Origin: Ornithinimicrobium avium
Lineage (GTDB): Bacteria; Actinomycetota; Actinomycetes; Actinomycetales; Dermatophilaceae
Assembly: GCF_003351765.1 (NCBI RefSeq)
Contig: NZ_CP031229.1
Span: 1,116,001 to 1,180,000 of the forward strand
Reading direction: 5' to 3'
Length of the DNA: 64,000 nt
The translations under genes and the position numbers were made by a program. The notes beneath the pieces are model-generated. The model was not told the origin of the DNA and did no database searches. It saw only the letters and a list, made by a program, of their open reading frames with translations. Numbering within the stretch: position 1 is the stretch's first letter; each line of letters starts with the position of its first letter. Shown here one piece after another: positions 40,547 to 49,763 of this stretch.

Positions 40547-42586
40547 TCAGACGTGGTGCAGCAGGCGCAGCGCGTCGTAGACCGCGGCGTGGATGTTGCG
40601 GCTGGACACGGCGTCGCCGACCCGGAAGAGCTGGTAGGCGCCGTCGGGGTTGGTCGCCACCTCCTGCGGCCGGCCGGCGATCAGAGCCCGGTGGTCGACC
40701 TCCCCCAGGTTGCTCGAGCCGGGGACGAGCGCGTGGTAGAGCTCGTCGTTGGGCAGGGTCCCGTGCTCGACGACGACGCGGTCGACGGTGCGCTCGTGGG
40801 TGCGGTCGGTGTACTCGCTCCACAGGGTCGCCACCAGCCGGCCGTCCTCGCGGCGCACGCCGGTGAGCCGGTGGGCCAGCTCCACGACGACGTCGTGCTC
40901 GGCGAAGGCGCGCAGGTAGGCCGGCGAGTTCATGCTGCCGACCAGCGGCGCGAGCATCCGCTCCGGCGTGACGAAGCGCACCCGCGCACCGTCGGCCGCC
41001 AGCCGCTCGGCCGCGTCCATGCCCGGCTCGGCGCCGTTGTCGTCGTAGACGAGCACCTCGCCGCCGGTGCGCAGCCCGCCGTCCATCACGTCCCACGTGT
41101 CGTTGACGAGGTCCTGCCCCTCCTCCAGGAAGCTGCGGTCGGGCACTCCCCCGGTCGCCACGACGACCAGGTCCGGGTCCTCGGCGAGGACGTCCCCGGC
41201 CTCGGCGTAGACGCCGAAGCGCAGCTCCACCCCGGTCCGTCTGGCCTCGGCCACCCGCCAGTCCACGATGCCGACGAGGTCGCGCCGCCGCGTCGAGGCG
41301 GCGGCCAGGCGCACCTGCCCGCCGGGCGCGTCGGAGGCCTCGAGCAGCACGACGTGGTGGCCGCGCGCACCGAGCACGCGCGCCGCCTCGAGCCCGCCCG
41401 GGCCGGCCCCGACGACCACGGCCCGCCGCACCCGGCCGGTGGTGCGGCGCAGCACCTGCGGCAGCGACAGCTCCCGGCCGGTGGCCGGGTTGTGGATGCA
41501 CTTGGCGTCGCCCGACTCGTAGATCGCGTCCAGGCAGTAGTTGGCGCCCACGCACGGACGGATCTGCTCCTCCTCCCCGCGCGCGACCTTGGCGACCAGG
41601 TGCGGGTCGGCCATCTGGGCACGGGTCATGCCGACGAGGTCGACGAGGCCCTCCTGCACGGCATACCGGGCGGTGGCCACGTCGGCGATGCGGGAGGCGT
41701 GCATGACGGGCACCGAGGTGGCGGCACGGATCTCCCCGACGAACTCGAGGAAGGGCGCGGCCGGCGTGCCCATCGACGGGATGACCCTGGCCAGCGTCGC
41801 GTCGCTGTCGATCGTGCCGCGGATGACGCTGAGGAAGTCGACGCCGTCGCCCACGTAGTCCCTCAGCGCGGCGAGGGCCTCCTCGCGCTCCAGCCCGCCG
41901 GGCCGGTCCTCGTCCATCGACATCCGGATCCCGACGACCATGTCCGGTCCGACCGCCTCGCGGACCGCGCGCAGCACCCGTCGCGGGAAGGCCTCGCGGT
42001 TCGCCAGGCTGCCGCCCCACGCGTCGGTGCGCCGGTTGGTGGCCGGGGAGAGGAATCCGTCGAGCAGGTGCCCGTAGGCCTCCAGCTCGATCCCGTCCAG
42101 GCCCGCCTCGAGGCAGCGCGCGGCCGCGTCGGCGTAGTCCTGCACGATCCGGTCCAGGTCCCACTCCTCGGCGACCTTGGGGAAGGCCCGGTGCGCCGGT
42201 TCGCGCAGCGAGGAGGGGTAGACCAGCGGCAGCCAGTCACCGGTGTAGTTGCTCGACCGGCGGCCCAGGTGGGTCAGCTGGATCATCACCGCGGCGCCGT
42301 GCTCGTGGACCTCCTCGACGAGGTCGCGCAGCGCCGGCACCGCCTCGTCGCGGTAGAGCTCGAGGTTGCCGAAGGCCGGCGGGCTGTCCGGCGAGACCAC
42401 GGCCGAGCCGCCGATCATCGTCAGGCCGACCCCGCCGCGGGCCTTCTCCACGTGGTAGGCGCGGTAGCGCGCCCCGGGGAGCCCGTCCTCGCTGTAGGCC
42501 GGCTCGTGCGAGGTGCTCACCACCCGGTTGCGCAGCCGCAGGCCCCGCAGGTCGTAGGGCTGCAGGAGGGGATCTGTGGTGCGCAC
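40547..42586 (-). CDS. FMN/FAD-containing OYE-TMADH-type oxidoreductase
   Basis: A 679-aa flavoenzyme. Residues ~1-360 form an old-yellow-enzyme TIM barrel (NRVVSTSHEPAYSEDG, MIQLTHLGRRSS, SLANREAFPRRVLRAVREA), then an Fe-S segment, then an FAD/NAD-binding half (AVVVGAGPGGLEAARVLGARG). This is the layout of trimethylamine dehydrogenase, 2,4-dienoyl-CoA reductase and N-methylproline demethylase. The Fe-S motif reads CVGANYC-x11-C: the usual second Cys is Ala. The catalytic barrel motif HLLDGFLSPATNRRTD is intact. GTG at 42586 lies 6 nt after CACACT (another GTG at 42592). Substrate unknown; a demethylase role is a guess from the Fe-S variant. Confidence 0.8.
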   Translation of the reverse strand: MRTTDPLLQPYDLRGLRLRNRVVSTSHEPAYSEDGLPGARYRAYHVEKARGGVGLTMIGGSAVVSPDSPPAFGNLELYRDEAVPALRDLVEEVHEHGAAVMIQLTHLGRRSSNYTGDWLPLVYPSSLREPAHRAFPKVAEEWDLDRIVQDYADAAARCLEAGLDGIELEAYGHLLDGFLSPATNRRTDAWGGSLANREAFPRRVLRAVREAVGPDMVVGIRMSMDEDRPGGLEREEALAALRDYVGDGVDFLSVIRGTIDSDATLARVIPSMGTPAAPFLEFVGEIRAATSVPVMHASRIADVATARYAVQEGLVDLVGMTRAQMADPHLVAKVARGEEEQIRPCVGANYCLDAIYESGDAKCIHNPATGRELSLPQVLRRTTGRVRRAVVVGAGPGGLEAARVLGARGHHVVLLEASDAPGGQVRLAAASTRRRDLVGIVDWRVAEARRTGVELRFGVYAEAGDVLAEDPDLVVVATGGVPDRSFLEEGQDLVNDTWDVMDGGLRTGGEVLVYDDNGAEPGMDAAERLAADGARVRFVTPERMLAPLVGSMNSPAYLRAFAEHDVVVELAHRLTGVRREDGRLVATLWSEYTDRTHERTVDRVVVEHGTLPNDELYHALVPGSSNLGEVDHRALIAGRPQEVATNPDGAYQLFRVGDAVSSRNIHAAVYDALRLLHHV

Positions 42587-42710
42587 ACGCACAGTGTGGA
42601 GGGCAACGCCGCAGAAGGGAAGGGGCGCAGGAGGAGCGCCGGCCCCCGGACGGGGGCGCACGGCATACCTCCCTGAGACGCGGGACGCTCCTGGGTGGCA
42701 GGATGGCGGC

Positions 42711-44090
42711 ATGGCTGCCGAAGAGTTCGACATCGTCATCCTGGGTGCCGGCAGCGGGGGCTATGCCTGCGCGCTGCGCGCCACCCAGCTCGGACAGCGC
42801 GTCGCGCTGGTGGAGAAGGACAAGCTAGGAGGCACCTGCCTGCATTACGGCTGCATCCCTACCAAGGCGATGCTGCACAGCGCCGAGGTCGCGGACTCGG
42901 TGCGCGACGGCGCCCGGTATGGCGTGCACGCCGCCCTGGAGGGGATCGACCTCGCGGCGGTGCACAAGTACAAGGACGGTGTGGTCGGCCGCCTGCACAG
43001 GGGGCTGCAGGGGCTGGTCAAGGCCGCCGACGGGATCACCTACGTCGAGGGCGAGGGGCGGCTGACCGCGGCCGGCACCGTCACCGTCGGGGATCGCGAG
43101 CTCCGCGGCAAGCACGTGGTGCTCGCGACCGGCTCCTACGCGCGCACGCTGCCCGGGATCGAGATCGGCGGGCGGATCATGACCAGCGACCAGGCGCTGA
43201 CCCTGGAGGAGGTGCCGGCGCGCTCGATCGTGCTCGGCGGCGGCGTCATCGGGGTGGAGTTCGCCTCGGTGCTGCGCAGCTTCGGGTCCGAGGTGACGAT
43301 CGTGGAGGCGCTCGACCGGCTCGTCGCCGCCGAGGACCCGGCGATCTCCAAGACGCTGGAGCGGGTCTTCCGCCGGCGCAAGATCACCGCCAAGACCGGT
43401 GTCAAGGTCACCTCCGTCACCCAGGACGACCAGGGCGTGCGGGTCGAGCTCGAGGGCGGCGAGGTGCTCGAGGCCGACCTGCTGCTCGTGGCCGTGGGCC
43501 GCGGGCCGCGCTCGGAGGGCATGGGCTTCGAGGAGGCCGGCGTCACGGTCGACCGCGGCTTCGTGCCCACCGACGAGCGGCTGCGCACCAACGTCGAGGG
43601 CGTGCGCGCCGTCGGCGACCTGGTGCCCGGGCCGCAGCTGGCGCACCGCGGGTTCGCGCACGGCATCTTCGTGGCCGAGGACATCGCCGGGCTGGACCCG
43701 TCGCCGGTCGTCGACTCCTTGATCCCCAAGGTCACCTACTGCGACCCGGAGATCGCCTCGGTCGGCCTGACCGAGGCGCAGGCCCGCGAGGTCCACGGCG
43801 AGCAGGTGAGCACCTACGAGTACAACCTCGGCGGCAACGGCAAGTCCCAGATCCTGGGCACGACCGGCTTCGTCAAGCTGGTGCGCTCCGGCCCGGAGGG
43901 TCCGGTCGTGGGCGTGCACATGGTCGGCGCCCGGATGGGCGAGCAGGTCGGCGAGGCGCAGCTCATCGTCAGCTGGGAGGCCCTGCCCGAGGACGTGGCG
44001 CAGTTCATCCACGCCCACCCGACCCAGAACGAGGCGCTCGGCGAGGCCCACCTGGCGCTGTCCGGCAAGCCGCTGCACGCCCACGCCTGA
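42711..44090 (+). CDS. lpdA: Dihydrolipoyl dehydrogenase (E3)
   Basis: FAD enzyme reoxidising dihydrolipoamide with NAD in 2-oxoacid dehydrogenases and glycine cleavage. 459 aa: FDIVILGAGSGGYACALRA (FAD), redox disulfide GGTCLHYGCIPTKAM, IVLGGGVIGVEFASVL (NAD), VGDLVPGPQLAHRGFAHG, and C-terminal FIHAHPTQNEALGEA with the His-Glu pair. ATG at 42711 with CAGGAT 6 nt upstream. Followed 56 nt later by the acyltransferase gene sucB, its natural partner. Confidence 0.94.
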   Translation: MAAEEFDIVILGAGSGGYACALRATQLGQRVALVEKDKLGGTCLHYGCIPTKAMLHSAEVADSVRDGARYGVHAALEGIDLAAVHKYKDGVVGRLHRGLQGLVKAADGITYVEGEGRLTAAGTVTVGDRELRGKHVVLATGSYARTLPGIEIGGRIMTSDQALTLEEVPARSIVLGGGVIGVEFASVLRSFGSEVTIVEALDRLVAAEDPAISKTLERVFRRRKITAKTGVKVTSVTQDDQGVRVELEGGEVLEADLLLVAVGRGPRSEGMGFEEAGVTVDRGFVPTDERLRTNVEGVRAVGDLVPGPQLAHRGFAHGIFVAEDIAGLDPSPVVDSLIPKVTYCDPEIASVGLTEAQAREVHGEQVSTYEYNLGGNGKSQILGTTGFVKLVRSGPEGPVVGVHMVGARMGEQVGEAQLIVSWEALPEDVAQFIHAHPTQNEALGEAHLALSGKPLHAHA

Positions 44091-44146
44091 CCCGCCGCCC
44101 ACACCTGCGTAGACTTCGAAACCCCGGACGAGGAGAGACAAGAGAC

Positions 44147-46102
44147 ATGTCGGAACGTGTAGCGATGCCCGCCCTCGGTGAGTCCGTCACCGAGGGGACA
44201 GTGACCCGTTGGCTCAAGAGCGTCGGCGACGCCGTCGAGGTCGACGAGCCGCTGCTGGAGGTCTCGACCGACAAGGTCGACACCGAGATCCCCTCCCCCG
44301 TGGCCGGGACGCTGCTGGAGATCCTCGCGCAGGAGGACGACACCGTCGAGGTCGGCGCCGACCTGGCCGTCGTCGGTGACGCCTCGGAGTCCTCCGGGGG
44401 CTCCGGCGACGGCGGTGGCGACGAGCAGCAGGTCGAGCAGCCTGCCGACGACGCACCGGAGCAGGAGCCTGAGCAGCAGGAGCCCGCTCAGCAGGAGCCT
44501 GAGCAGGTGGCCGAGCGGCAGAGCGAGCAGCCGCCCGCCCAGGAGCAGACCGAGCAGGCGGCCCCGTCCGGGGGCGGCGAGGTCTCCGGCGGCGAGACCG
44601 TCACCATGCCCGCGCTCGGCGAGTCCGTGACCGAGGGCACAGTCACCCGCTGGCTCAAGGCCGAGGGTGACCAGGTCGAGGTCGACGAGCCCCTGCTGGA
44701 GGTCTCCACCGACAAGGTCGACACCGAGATCCCCTCCCCCGTGGCCGGCGTGCTCACCAAGATCCTGGCCCAGGAGGACGACACGGTCGAGGTGGGCGGC
44801 GAGCTGGCCGTCATCGGCGGCGAGGCAGGCGGGGGTGCCGGCGCGTCCGAGCCCGCCGGGCAGCCGCAGGCCCACGGATCCGCCGCCGCGGAGGAGGCGG
44901 CCCCCGAGCCGCAGCCGGAGTCCCAGGCACCCACCGAGCAGCCGGAGCGCTCCGGTGGCGACGCCGAGGCCGAGGACGACCTCGGCGGGATCGCCAAGGA
45001 GCACGAGCGTGCCGCCGAGGAGTCGGCGCGCCAGGGCGGCACCGCCAGCTACCAGGACCCGGGCCAGGCGTCCGGGGTCGGCACCAGCCAGGCCGCCGGC
45101 GGTCAGGCACAGGCCGGCGGCCAGGCACAGGCCGGCGGCCAGGACGTGTCGGCCTACGTGACCCCGCTCGTGCGCAAGCTCGCGGCCCAGAACAACGTCG
45201 ACCTCGCCTCCCTTCAGGGCACCGGTGTCGGCGGCCGGATCCGCAAGCAGGACGTGCTCGACGCGGCGAAGGCCGCCGAGCAGGCCGAGCAGGCCCAGGC
45301 GGCCCCGGCCGCACCCGCCCAGCAGCAGCCGGCACCCGCCGCCCAGGCGGAGCAGAAGCCGGCCGGCGGCGCGGCGCCCAGCGCCGAGTCGGAGGCCAAG
45401 CGCGGCACGACGGAGAAGATGTCGCGCCTGCGCAAGGTCATCGCCACCCGGATGGTGGAGTCGCTGCAGGTCAGCGCGCAGCTGACCACGGTGCTCGAGG
45501 TCGACGTGACCAAGATCGCCCGGCTGCGCAAGCGTGCCAAGGACGACTTCCTCACGCGCGAGGGCACCAAGCTGTCCTTCATGCCGTTCTTCGCACAGGC
45601 GGCGGTCGACGCGCTCAAGCACCACCCGATCGTCAACGCCAGCGTCGAGGACGACACGATCACCTACCACGCCTCGGAGAACCTGGGCGTGGCCGTGGAC
45701 ACCCCGCGCGGGCTGCTCGTGCCGGTCATCAAGGACGCGGGCGACCTCAACATCGCCGGCCTGGCCCGCAAGATCGCGGACCTGGCCGAGCGGACCCGGG
45801 ACAACAAGGTGGGTCCGGACGAGCTGTCCGGGGCGACCTTCACGCTGACCAACACCGGGTCGCGCGGGGCGCTGTTCGACACGCCGATCATCAACCAGCC
45901 CAACGTGGCGATCCTGGGCACCGGCGCGGTCGTCAAGCGCCCGGTCGTGGTCAGCGACGAGGACGGCGGGGAGACCATCGCGATCCGGGACATGGTCTTC
46001 CTGGCGCTCAGCTACGACCACCGGGTGGTGGACGGCGCCGACGCGGCCCGCTTCCTGTCCACCATGAAGGAGCGTCTGGAGGACGGCAACTTCGAGGTCT
46101 GA
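44147..46102 (+). CDS. sucB: Dihydrolipoamide acyltransferase (E2) with two lipoyl domains
   Basis: A 651-aa E2 component. Two nearly identical lipoyl domains (residues ~1-78 and ~148-225), each with the lipoylated Lys in EVSTDKVDTEIPSPVAG, are separated by a Glu/Gln/Pro-rich linker. An E3/E1-binding domain lies at ~335-373 (VTPLVRKLAAQNNVDLASL) and the catalytic domain at ~420-651, ending ALSYDHRVVDGADAARFL with the catalytic His. Mycobacterial DlaT at this locus serves pyruvate dehydrogenase and peroxide detoxification, so the oxoacid is not certain. GAGGAGAG precedes the ATG. Short repeats (AGGQAQ) sit before the binding domain. Confidence 0.92.
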   Translation: MSERVAMPALGESVTEGTVTRWLKSVGDAVEVDEPLLEVSTDKVDTEIPSPVAGTLLEILAQEDDTVEVGADLAVVGDASESSGGSGDGGGDEQQVEQPADDAPEQEPEQQEPAQQEPEQVAERQSEQPPAQEQTEQAAPSGGGEVSGGETVTMPALGESVTEGTVTRWLKAEGDQVEVDEPLLEVSTDKVDTEIPSPVAGVLTKILAQEDDTVEVGGELAVIGGEAGGGAGASEPAGQPQAHGSAAAEEAAPEPQPESQAPTEQPERSGGDAEAEDDLGGIAKEHERAAEESARQGGTASYQDPGQASGVGTSQAAGGQAQAGGQAQAGGQDVSAYVTPLVRKLAAQNNVDLASLQGTGVGGRIRKQDVLDAAKAAEQAEQAQAAPAAPAQQQPAPAAQAEQKPAGGAAPSAESEAKRGTTEKMSRLRKVIATRMVESLQVSAQLTTVLEVDVTKIARLRKRAKDDFLTREGTKLSFMPFFAQAAVDALKHHPIVNASVEDDTITYHASENLGVAVDTPRGLLVPVIKDAGDLNIAGLARKIADLAERTRDNKVGPDELSGATFTLTNTGSRGALFDTPIINQPNVAILGTGAVVKRPVVVSDEDGGETIAIRDMVFLALSYDHRVVDGADAARFLSTMKERLEDGNFEV

Positions 46103-46130
46103 GCATGTTCGGGTCGAAACGGAGCACCCC

Positions 46131-47105
46131 TTGACGACACAGGTTCCCCCGTCCACCGGCCGCACGGTCGCCCTCACCGGCGCCAGCGGCATGATCGGCT
46201 CCGCACTGTCCGAGGAGCTGCGAGGACGCGGCGACCAGGTCCTGCACCTGGTCCGCCGCGCCCCTCGCGCCTCCGGGGACCCGCAGCTGCCGCCCGGCGT
46301 GCGGGAGGCCCGGTGGGAGCCGGGGGTCAGGCTGGACCCCGCCGTGCTCGACGGCGTCGAGGGCGTGGTGCACCTGGCCGGCGCCGGCATCGGCGACCAC
46401 CGGTGGACGGCGGCGCGCAAGCGGCTGCTCATGTCCTCCCGCCTGGAGGGCACCGAGACGATCTCCCTGGCCGTGGCCGCCCTCCCGGCCGGCTCGCGAC
46501 CTCGGCTGCTGTCAGCCTCCGCGGTCGGCTTCTACGGCGACCAGGGCACCGACCTGCTCACGGAGGAGAGCGGGCACGGCCAGGGCTTCCTCGCCGAGCT
46601 GTGCCGCGAGTGGGAGAACGCGACCTGGCCCGCCGAGCACGCGGGTGCCTCGGTCGCCCACCTGCGCACCGGCATCGTCCTCTCCCCGCACGGCGGGGCG
46701 ATCGCCCGGATCATGCCGCTGGCCAAGGCCGGCCTGGCGGGGCCGCTGGGCCGCGGGGACCAGTACTGGTCCTGGATCACGCTGCACGACCACGTCCGCG
46801 CCGTCGTCTTCCTCCTCGACCACCCTTCGCTGACCGGCCCGGTGAATCTCACCGGGCCCGATCCGGCCACCCAGACCGCGGTGGTCAAGACGCTGGCCGA
46901 GAAGCTCAACCGACCGGCCATCGTGCCTGCCCCGACCGTGGCGCTGCGCCTGGTCCTGGGCGAGATGGCCGGCGAGATCCTGACCAGTCAGCGGGCGCTG
47001 CCCACCGTGCTGCGCCACGCGGGCTTCGGCTGGGACCACTCCGAGCTGGGGGTGGCGATGGAGTGGTTGACCACCCAGCGCAAGCGCGCCAAGAAGGCGG
47101 GCTAG
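46131..47105 (+). CDS. TIGR01777 family SDR-type epimerase
   Basis: An extended-SDR protein of 324 aa: VALTGASGMIGSALSEEL (Rossmann glycine motif), VVHLAGAGIGDHRWTAARK, ASAVGFYGDQGTDLLTEES, WENATWPAEHAG and GGAIARIMPLAKAGLAGPLG are characteristic of the YfcH/TIGR01777 group. Biological role unknown. TTG start at 46131 with GGAG 7 nt upstream. It follows sucB by 28 nt, as Rv2216 follows dlaT, so an operon is likely. The 66 nt to the next gene are unremarkable. Confidence 0.88.
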   Translation: MTTQVPPSTGRTVALTGASGMIGSALSEELRGRGDQVLHLVRRAPRASGDPQLPPGVREARWEPGVRLDPAVLDGVEGVVHLAGAGIGDHRWTAARKRLLMSSRLEGTETISLAVAALPAGSRPRLLSASAVGFYGDQGTDLLTEESGHGQGFLAELCREWENATWPAEHAGASVAHLRTGIVLSPHGGAIARIMPLAKAGLAGPLGRGDQYWSWITLHDHVRAVVFLLDHPSLTGPVNLTGPDPATQTAVVKTLAEKLNRPAIVPAPTVALRLVLGEMAGEILTSQRALPTVLRHAGFGWDHSELGVAMEWLTTQRKRAKKAG

Positions 47106-47171
47106 GGCCGGGGCGACCGACCCGTGCCGGAGGGCGGGGGTGGCAATCGGGACGTCGCTCGTGCTTCCGGC

Positions 47172-48929
47172 TCATCGTGTGGAGCTCTCGTCCTGGGGCG
47201 CCCACGACCACAGCAGCCACCCTGCCTCGTCGCGGGCCAGCACGAGGCGCACCCGCTCCGTGCTCCCGGGCTCCTCGACCACGGTCTGCCCCGAGGTGTC
47301 GGTGCCGGTCAGCGGCGCCCGTGCCACCGCGGCGTCGACGGTGAGCCGGTCCCCGGCCTCCTCGACGAGGACAGCGCGCTCGACGCGGAAGGAGACCTCT
47401 GCGTAGCGGACGCCCTGCGCGCGCGCCTCTTCCAGGGCGTCGGCCTCGGCGGCCAGCGCCGGTGAGCCCTGCGCCGTGACCGAGGCGAGCAGGTCCGGGT
47501 CCCCCTCCTCCCAGGCCAGCGCCCGTGCGTCGACCAGGGCCTGCACCGTGCTCAGGAGGACCTCGTCACCAGCAGGGTCGGTCCCGGCTCCCGGCAGGGC
47601 GGCCTCCTCCACCGGCTCCGAGGTGGCCTCCGCGACCGCCGCCTCCACCGGCTCCACGGGGCCGTCCGCGGCCGCTCCCTCCTCGACGGTCACCGTGGCG
47701 GCCGGCGGCCCGCCCGCCAGGGCGCTCCGGAGGTCCACCCCCACGAGCCGCGCCGCGCCGACGACCCCGACCAGGACCAGCACGGCGAGCCCGGCCCACG
47801 CCGCTGCGCGCACGCCCGGGCCGGTGCCCCCGGCGCGTGTTCCGTCCGGGACCGCCTGCCGGTGCTGGCCCCGGGCACGCCGGGCAGGCTCCGCCGGTCG
47901 GCCCGGCACCGACCTGCGCTCGTGCGGCTCGCGCCGGCCGGAGCGCCCACCGGCGCTCGGCCGGACGTCCACCGGCTCACGCCGCCGGCGCGGCAGCCGC
48001 AGTCCACGCCTCCTCGTGGGCTCCGCGTCGGCCCGCTCGGCAAGGTCGTCGCGGGCCTGCTGACGCAGGCGCTCGGTCAGGCCGTGCCCCGGGTCGGCGT
48101 CCGGGGCCACCTCGACCGGCTCCGGTGCGGCCGTCGCCAGCAGCGCCAGGGCGACCTCCTCCGCGTCCGGCCGGTCGCCCGGCTCCGGCGCCAGGCAGCG
48201 GGTCACGAGGTCGGCCAGCCCCGCCGGCAGCGCGGGCGCGAGCTCGACCAGGTCGCCCCGGGCCCACCCCGGCCCCGGCGGCTCGCCCGCCAGCGCCAGC
48301 CAGCAGACCGCACCGAGCTGGTAGACGTCCGACTCCTGCGTCGCCGGGAAGCCCTCGACCACCTCGGGCGCGACCAGACCCTGGTCCGCGCCGGTCCCGA
48401 GCGGACCGGCGTGGGCCGACCCGGCGACGCGGGCAGCACCGAGGTCGGAGAGCAGCGGCATGCCGTCGCCGGTGAACAGCACGTTGCCGGTCGACAGGTC
48501 GCCGTGCACCATCCCCCGGCCGTGCAGGTCCACCAGCGCCCCGGCGACCGGCTGGAGCGCGGTGACCAGCTCCCCGGCGGAGAGCCGGCGCCGGCGGGAC
48601 AGCACCTGCGCCAGGGATCCTCCCCCGGCCAGCTGGGTCGCCAGCGCCACCGCGGCGGGTCGTCCCGTCTGCGGGTCCGGCAGCGGCAGCACGTCGTAGA
48701 GCCGCACCACGTGCTGGTGGCGCACCCCCGCCAGCAGCCCCGCCTCCCGCAGCCCGGCGGCGACGTCCCCGTCCGCCCGCTCCAGCACCTTCAGCGCCAC
48801 GACGAGGCCGTCGGCGCGGCGCCGGGCGCGCCATACCGTGGCGCTGGCCCCGTGGCCGAGCGGCTCGAGCACGTCATACCCGGGCACCAGGGGCGCCCGC
48901 TCCGTCCCAGAACTGTCCACGGCGACCAC
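47172..48929 (-). CDS. Atypical Ser/Thr kinase-like membrane protein
   Basis: A 585-aa protein with a kinase fold at ~15-260: glycine-loop PLGHGASATVWRA and Lys in VVALKVLE are present, but the catalytic loop is VHGDLSTGNVLF (HGD-LS instead of HRD-LK) and the metal motif is SDLGAAR rather than DFG. Catalysis is therefore doubtful or unusual. A basic linker is followed by one membrane helix (AAWAGLAVLVLVGVVGAARL) and an extracellular acidic domain of ~180 residues (LLSTVQALVDARALAWEEGD). It differs from PknL, lacking PASTA repeats. GTG at 48929 (alternative 48920). It is divergent from lipB and absent from the M. tuberculosis order. Confidence 0.75.
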   Translation of the reverse strand: MVAVDSSGTERAPLVPGYDVLEPLGHGASATVWRARRRADGLVVALKVLERADGDVAAGLREAGLLAGVRHQHVVRLYDVLPLPDPQTGRPAAVALATQLAGGGSLAQVLSRRRRLSAGELVTALQPVAGALVDLHGRGMVHGDLSTGNVLFTGDGMPLLSDLGAARVAGSAHAGPLGTGADQGLVAPEVVEGFPATQESDVYQLGAVCWLALAGEPPGPGWARGDLVELAPALPAGLADLVTRCLAPEPGDRPDAEEVALALLATAAPEPVEVAPDADPGHGLTERLRQQARDDLAERADAEPTRRRGLRLPRRRREPVDVRPSAGGRSGRREPHERRSVPGRPAEPARRARGQHRQAVPDGTRAGGTGPGVRAAAWAGLAVLVLVGVVGAARLVGVDLRSALAGGPPAATVTVEEGAAADGPVEPVEAAVAEATSEPVEEAALPGAGTDPAGDEVLLSTVQALVDARALAWEEGDPDLLASVTAQGSPALAAEADALEEARAQGVRYAEVSFRVERAVLVEEAGDRLTVDAAVARAPLTGTDTSGQTVVEEPGSTERVRLVLARDEAGWLLWSWAPQDESSTR

Positions 48930-48960
48930 GGTGCCAGCACCGCTCCTCCGCCCGCAGAAC

Positions 48961-48969
48961 TTATCCACA
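48961..48969 (+). promoter_or_regulatory. DnaA-box sequence in the lipB/kinase promoter region
   Basis: TTATCCACA is an exact match to the DnaA box consensus, AT-rich in a GC-rich background. It lies in the -35 area of lipB (TAGAGT -10 at 48980-48985). Binding by DnaA here is inference. Confidence 0.4.
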
Positions 48970-48992
48970 GGCACGCGCGTAGAGTGACGCCC

Positions 48993-49634
48993 ATGCGCTT
49001 CGAGCACCTCGGTTTCGGGCCGGACTACGTGGACTACCAGCAGGCCTGGGACCACCAGCGCGAGGTCCACGCCAGGGTCGTCGCCGGCGAGCTGCCGGAC
49101 ACCGTGCTGCTGCTGGAGCACGCCGCCGTCTACACCGCCGGCAAGCGGACCGAGCCGCACGAGCGACCGCTGGACGGCACGCCGGTCATCGACGTCGACC
49201 GGGGCGGCAAGATCACCTGGCACGGGCCGGGGCAGCTGGTCGGCTACCCGATCGTGCACCTGCCGCAGCCGGTCGACGTGGTCTGGCACGTGCGCCGCCT
49301 CGAGGACATGATGATGGGGGTATGCGGTGAGCTGGGCCTGCAGACCTCCCGCGTCGAGGGCCGCTCGGGGGTGTGGCTGCCCGCCGACCGCGCCCGCCCC
49401 GAGCGCAAGATCGGCGCGATCGGGATCCGGGTCAGCCACGACGTGACGATGCACGGGTTCGCGCTCAACTGCGACAACGACCTGGGCTACGCCGACGTGG
49501 TGATCCCCTGCGGCATCGCCGACGCCGGCGTCACCTCGCTGTCCAAGGAGCTGGGCCGCGCCGTGAGCGTCGCCGAGGTGCTGCCGCTGGCGACCGCGCA
49601 CCTGGAGCGGGTGCTGGAGGGCGTCCCTACCTGA
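48993..49634 (+). CDS. lipB: Octanoyltransferase (lipoate biosynthesis)
   Basis: Moves octanoyl from acyl carrier protein to lipoyl domains. 213 aa: LLLEHAAVYTAGKRTEPHE, DRGGKITWHGPGQLVGYPI, RKIGAIGIRVSHDVTMHGFALNCDNDL with the catalytic Lys, and PCGIADAGVTSL with the catalytic Cys. ATG at 48993, TAGAGT 7 nt upstream (leaderless). It lies in a lipoate-related block (lpdA, sucB, lipB, lipA), though an ABC transporter pair separates it from lipA. Confidence 0.94.
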   Translation: MRFEHLGFGPDYVDYQQAWDHQREVHARVVAGELPDTVLLLEHAAVYTAGKRTEPHERPLDGTPVIDVDRGGKITWHGPGQLVGYPIVHLPQPVDVVWHVRRLEDMMMGVCGELGLQTSRVEGRSGVWLPADRARPERKIGAIGIRVSHDVTMHGFALNCDNDLGYADVVIPCGIADAGVTSLSKELGRAVSVAEVLPLATAHLERVLEGVPT

Positions 49635-49763
49635 CCGCACGACCCGCCGGCGCGACCCGCCGGGACACGCGCGTGCAACAGGTGGCCCGTGAACGACATA
49701 CCCGTGGTGTTGACTGTGTAGCGCAGGGGTCGGCCAGGGTGGCCGCTCAGGGACGGGAGGACG

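Noticed and set aside
42695..46102. A single 1135-codon frame that could suggest an Lpd-SucB fusion.
   Set aside because: The lpdA coding frame is different; the upstream part of this frame is noise, and sucB has its own ribosome site and ATG at 44147.
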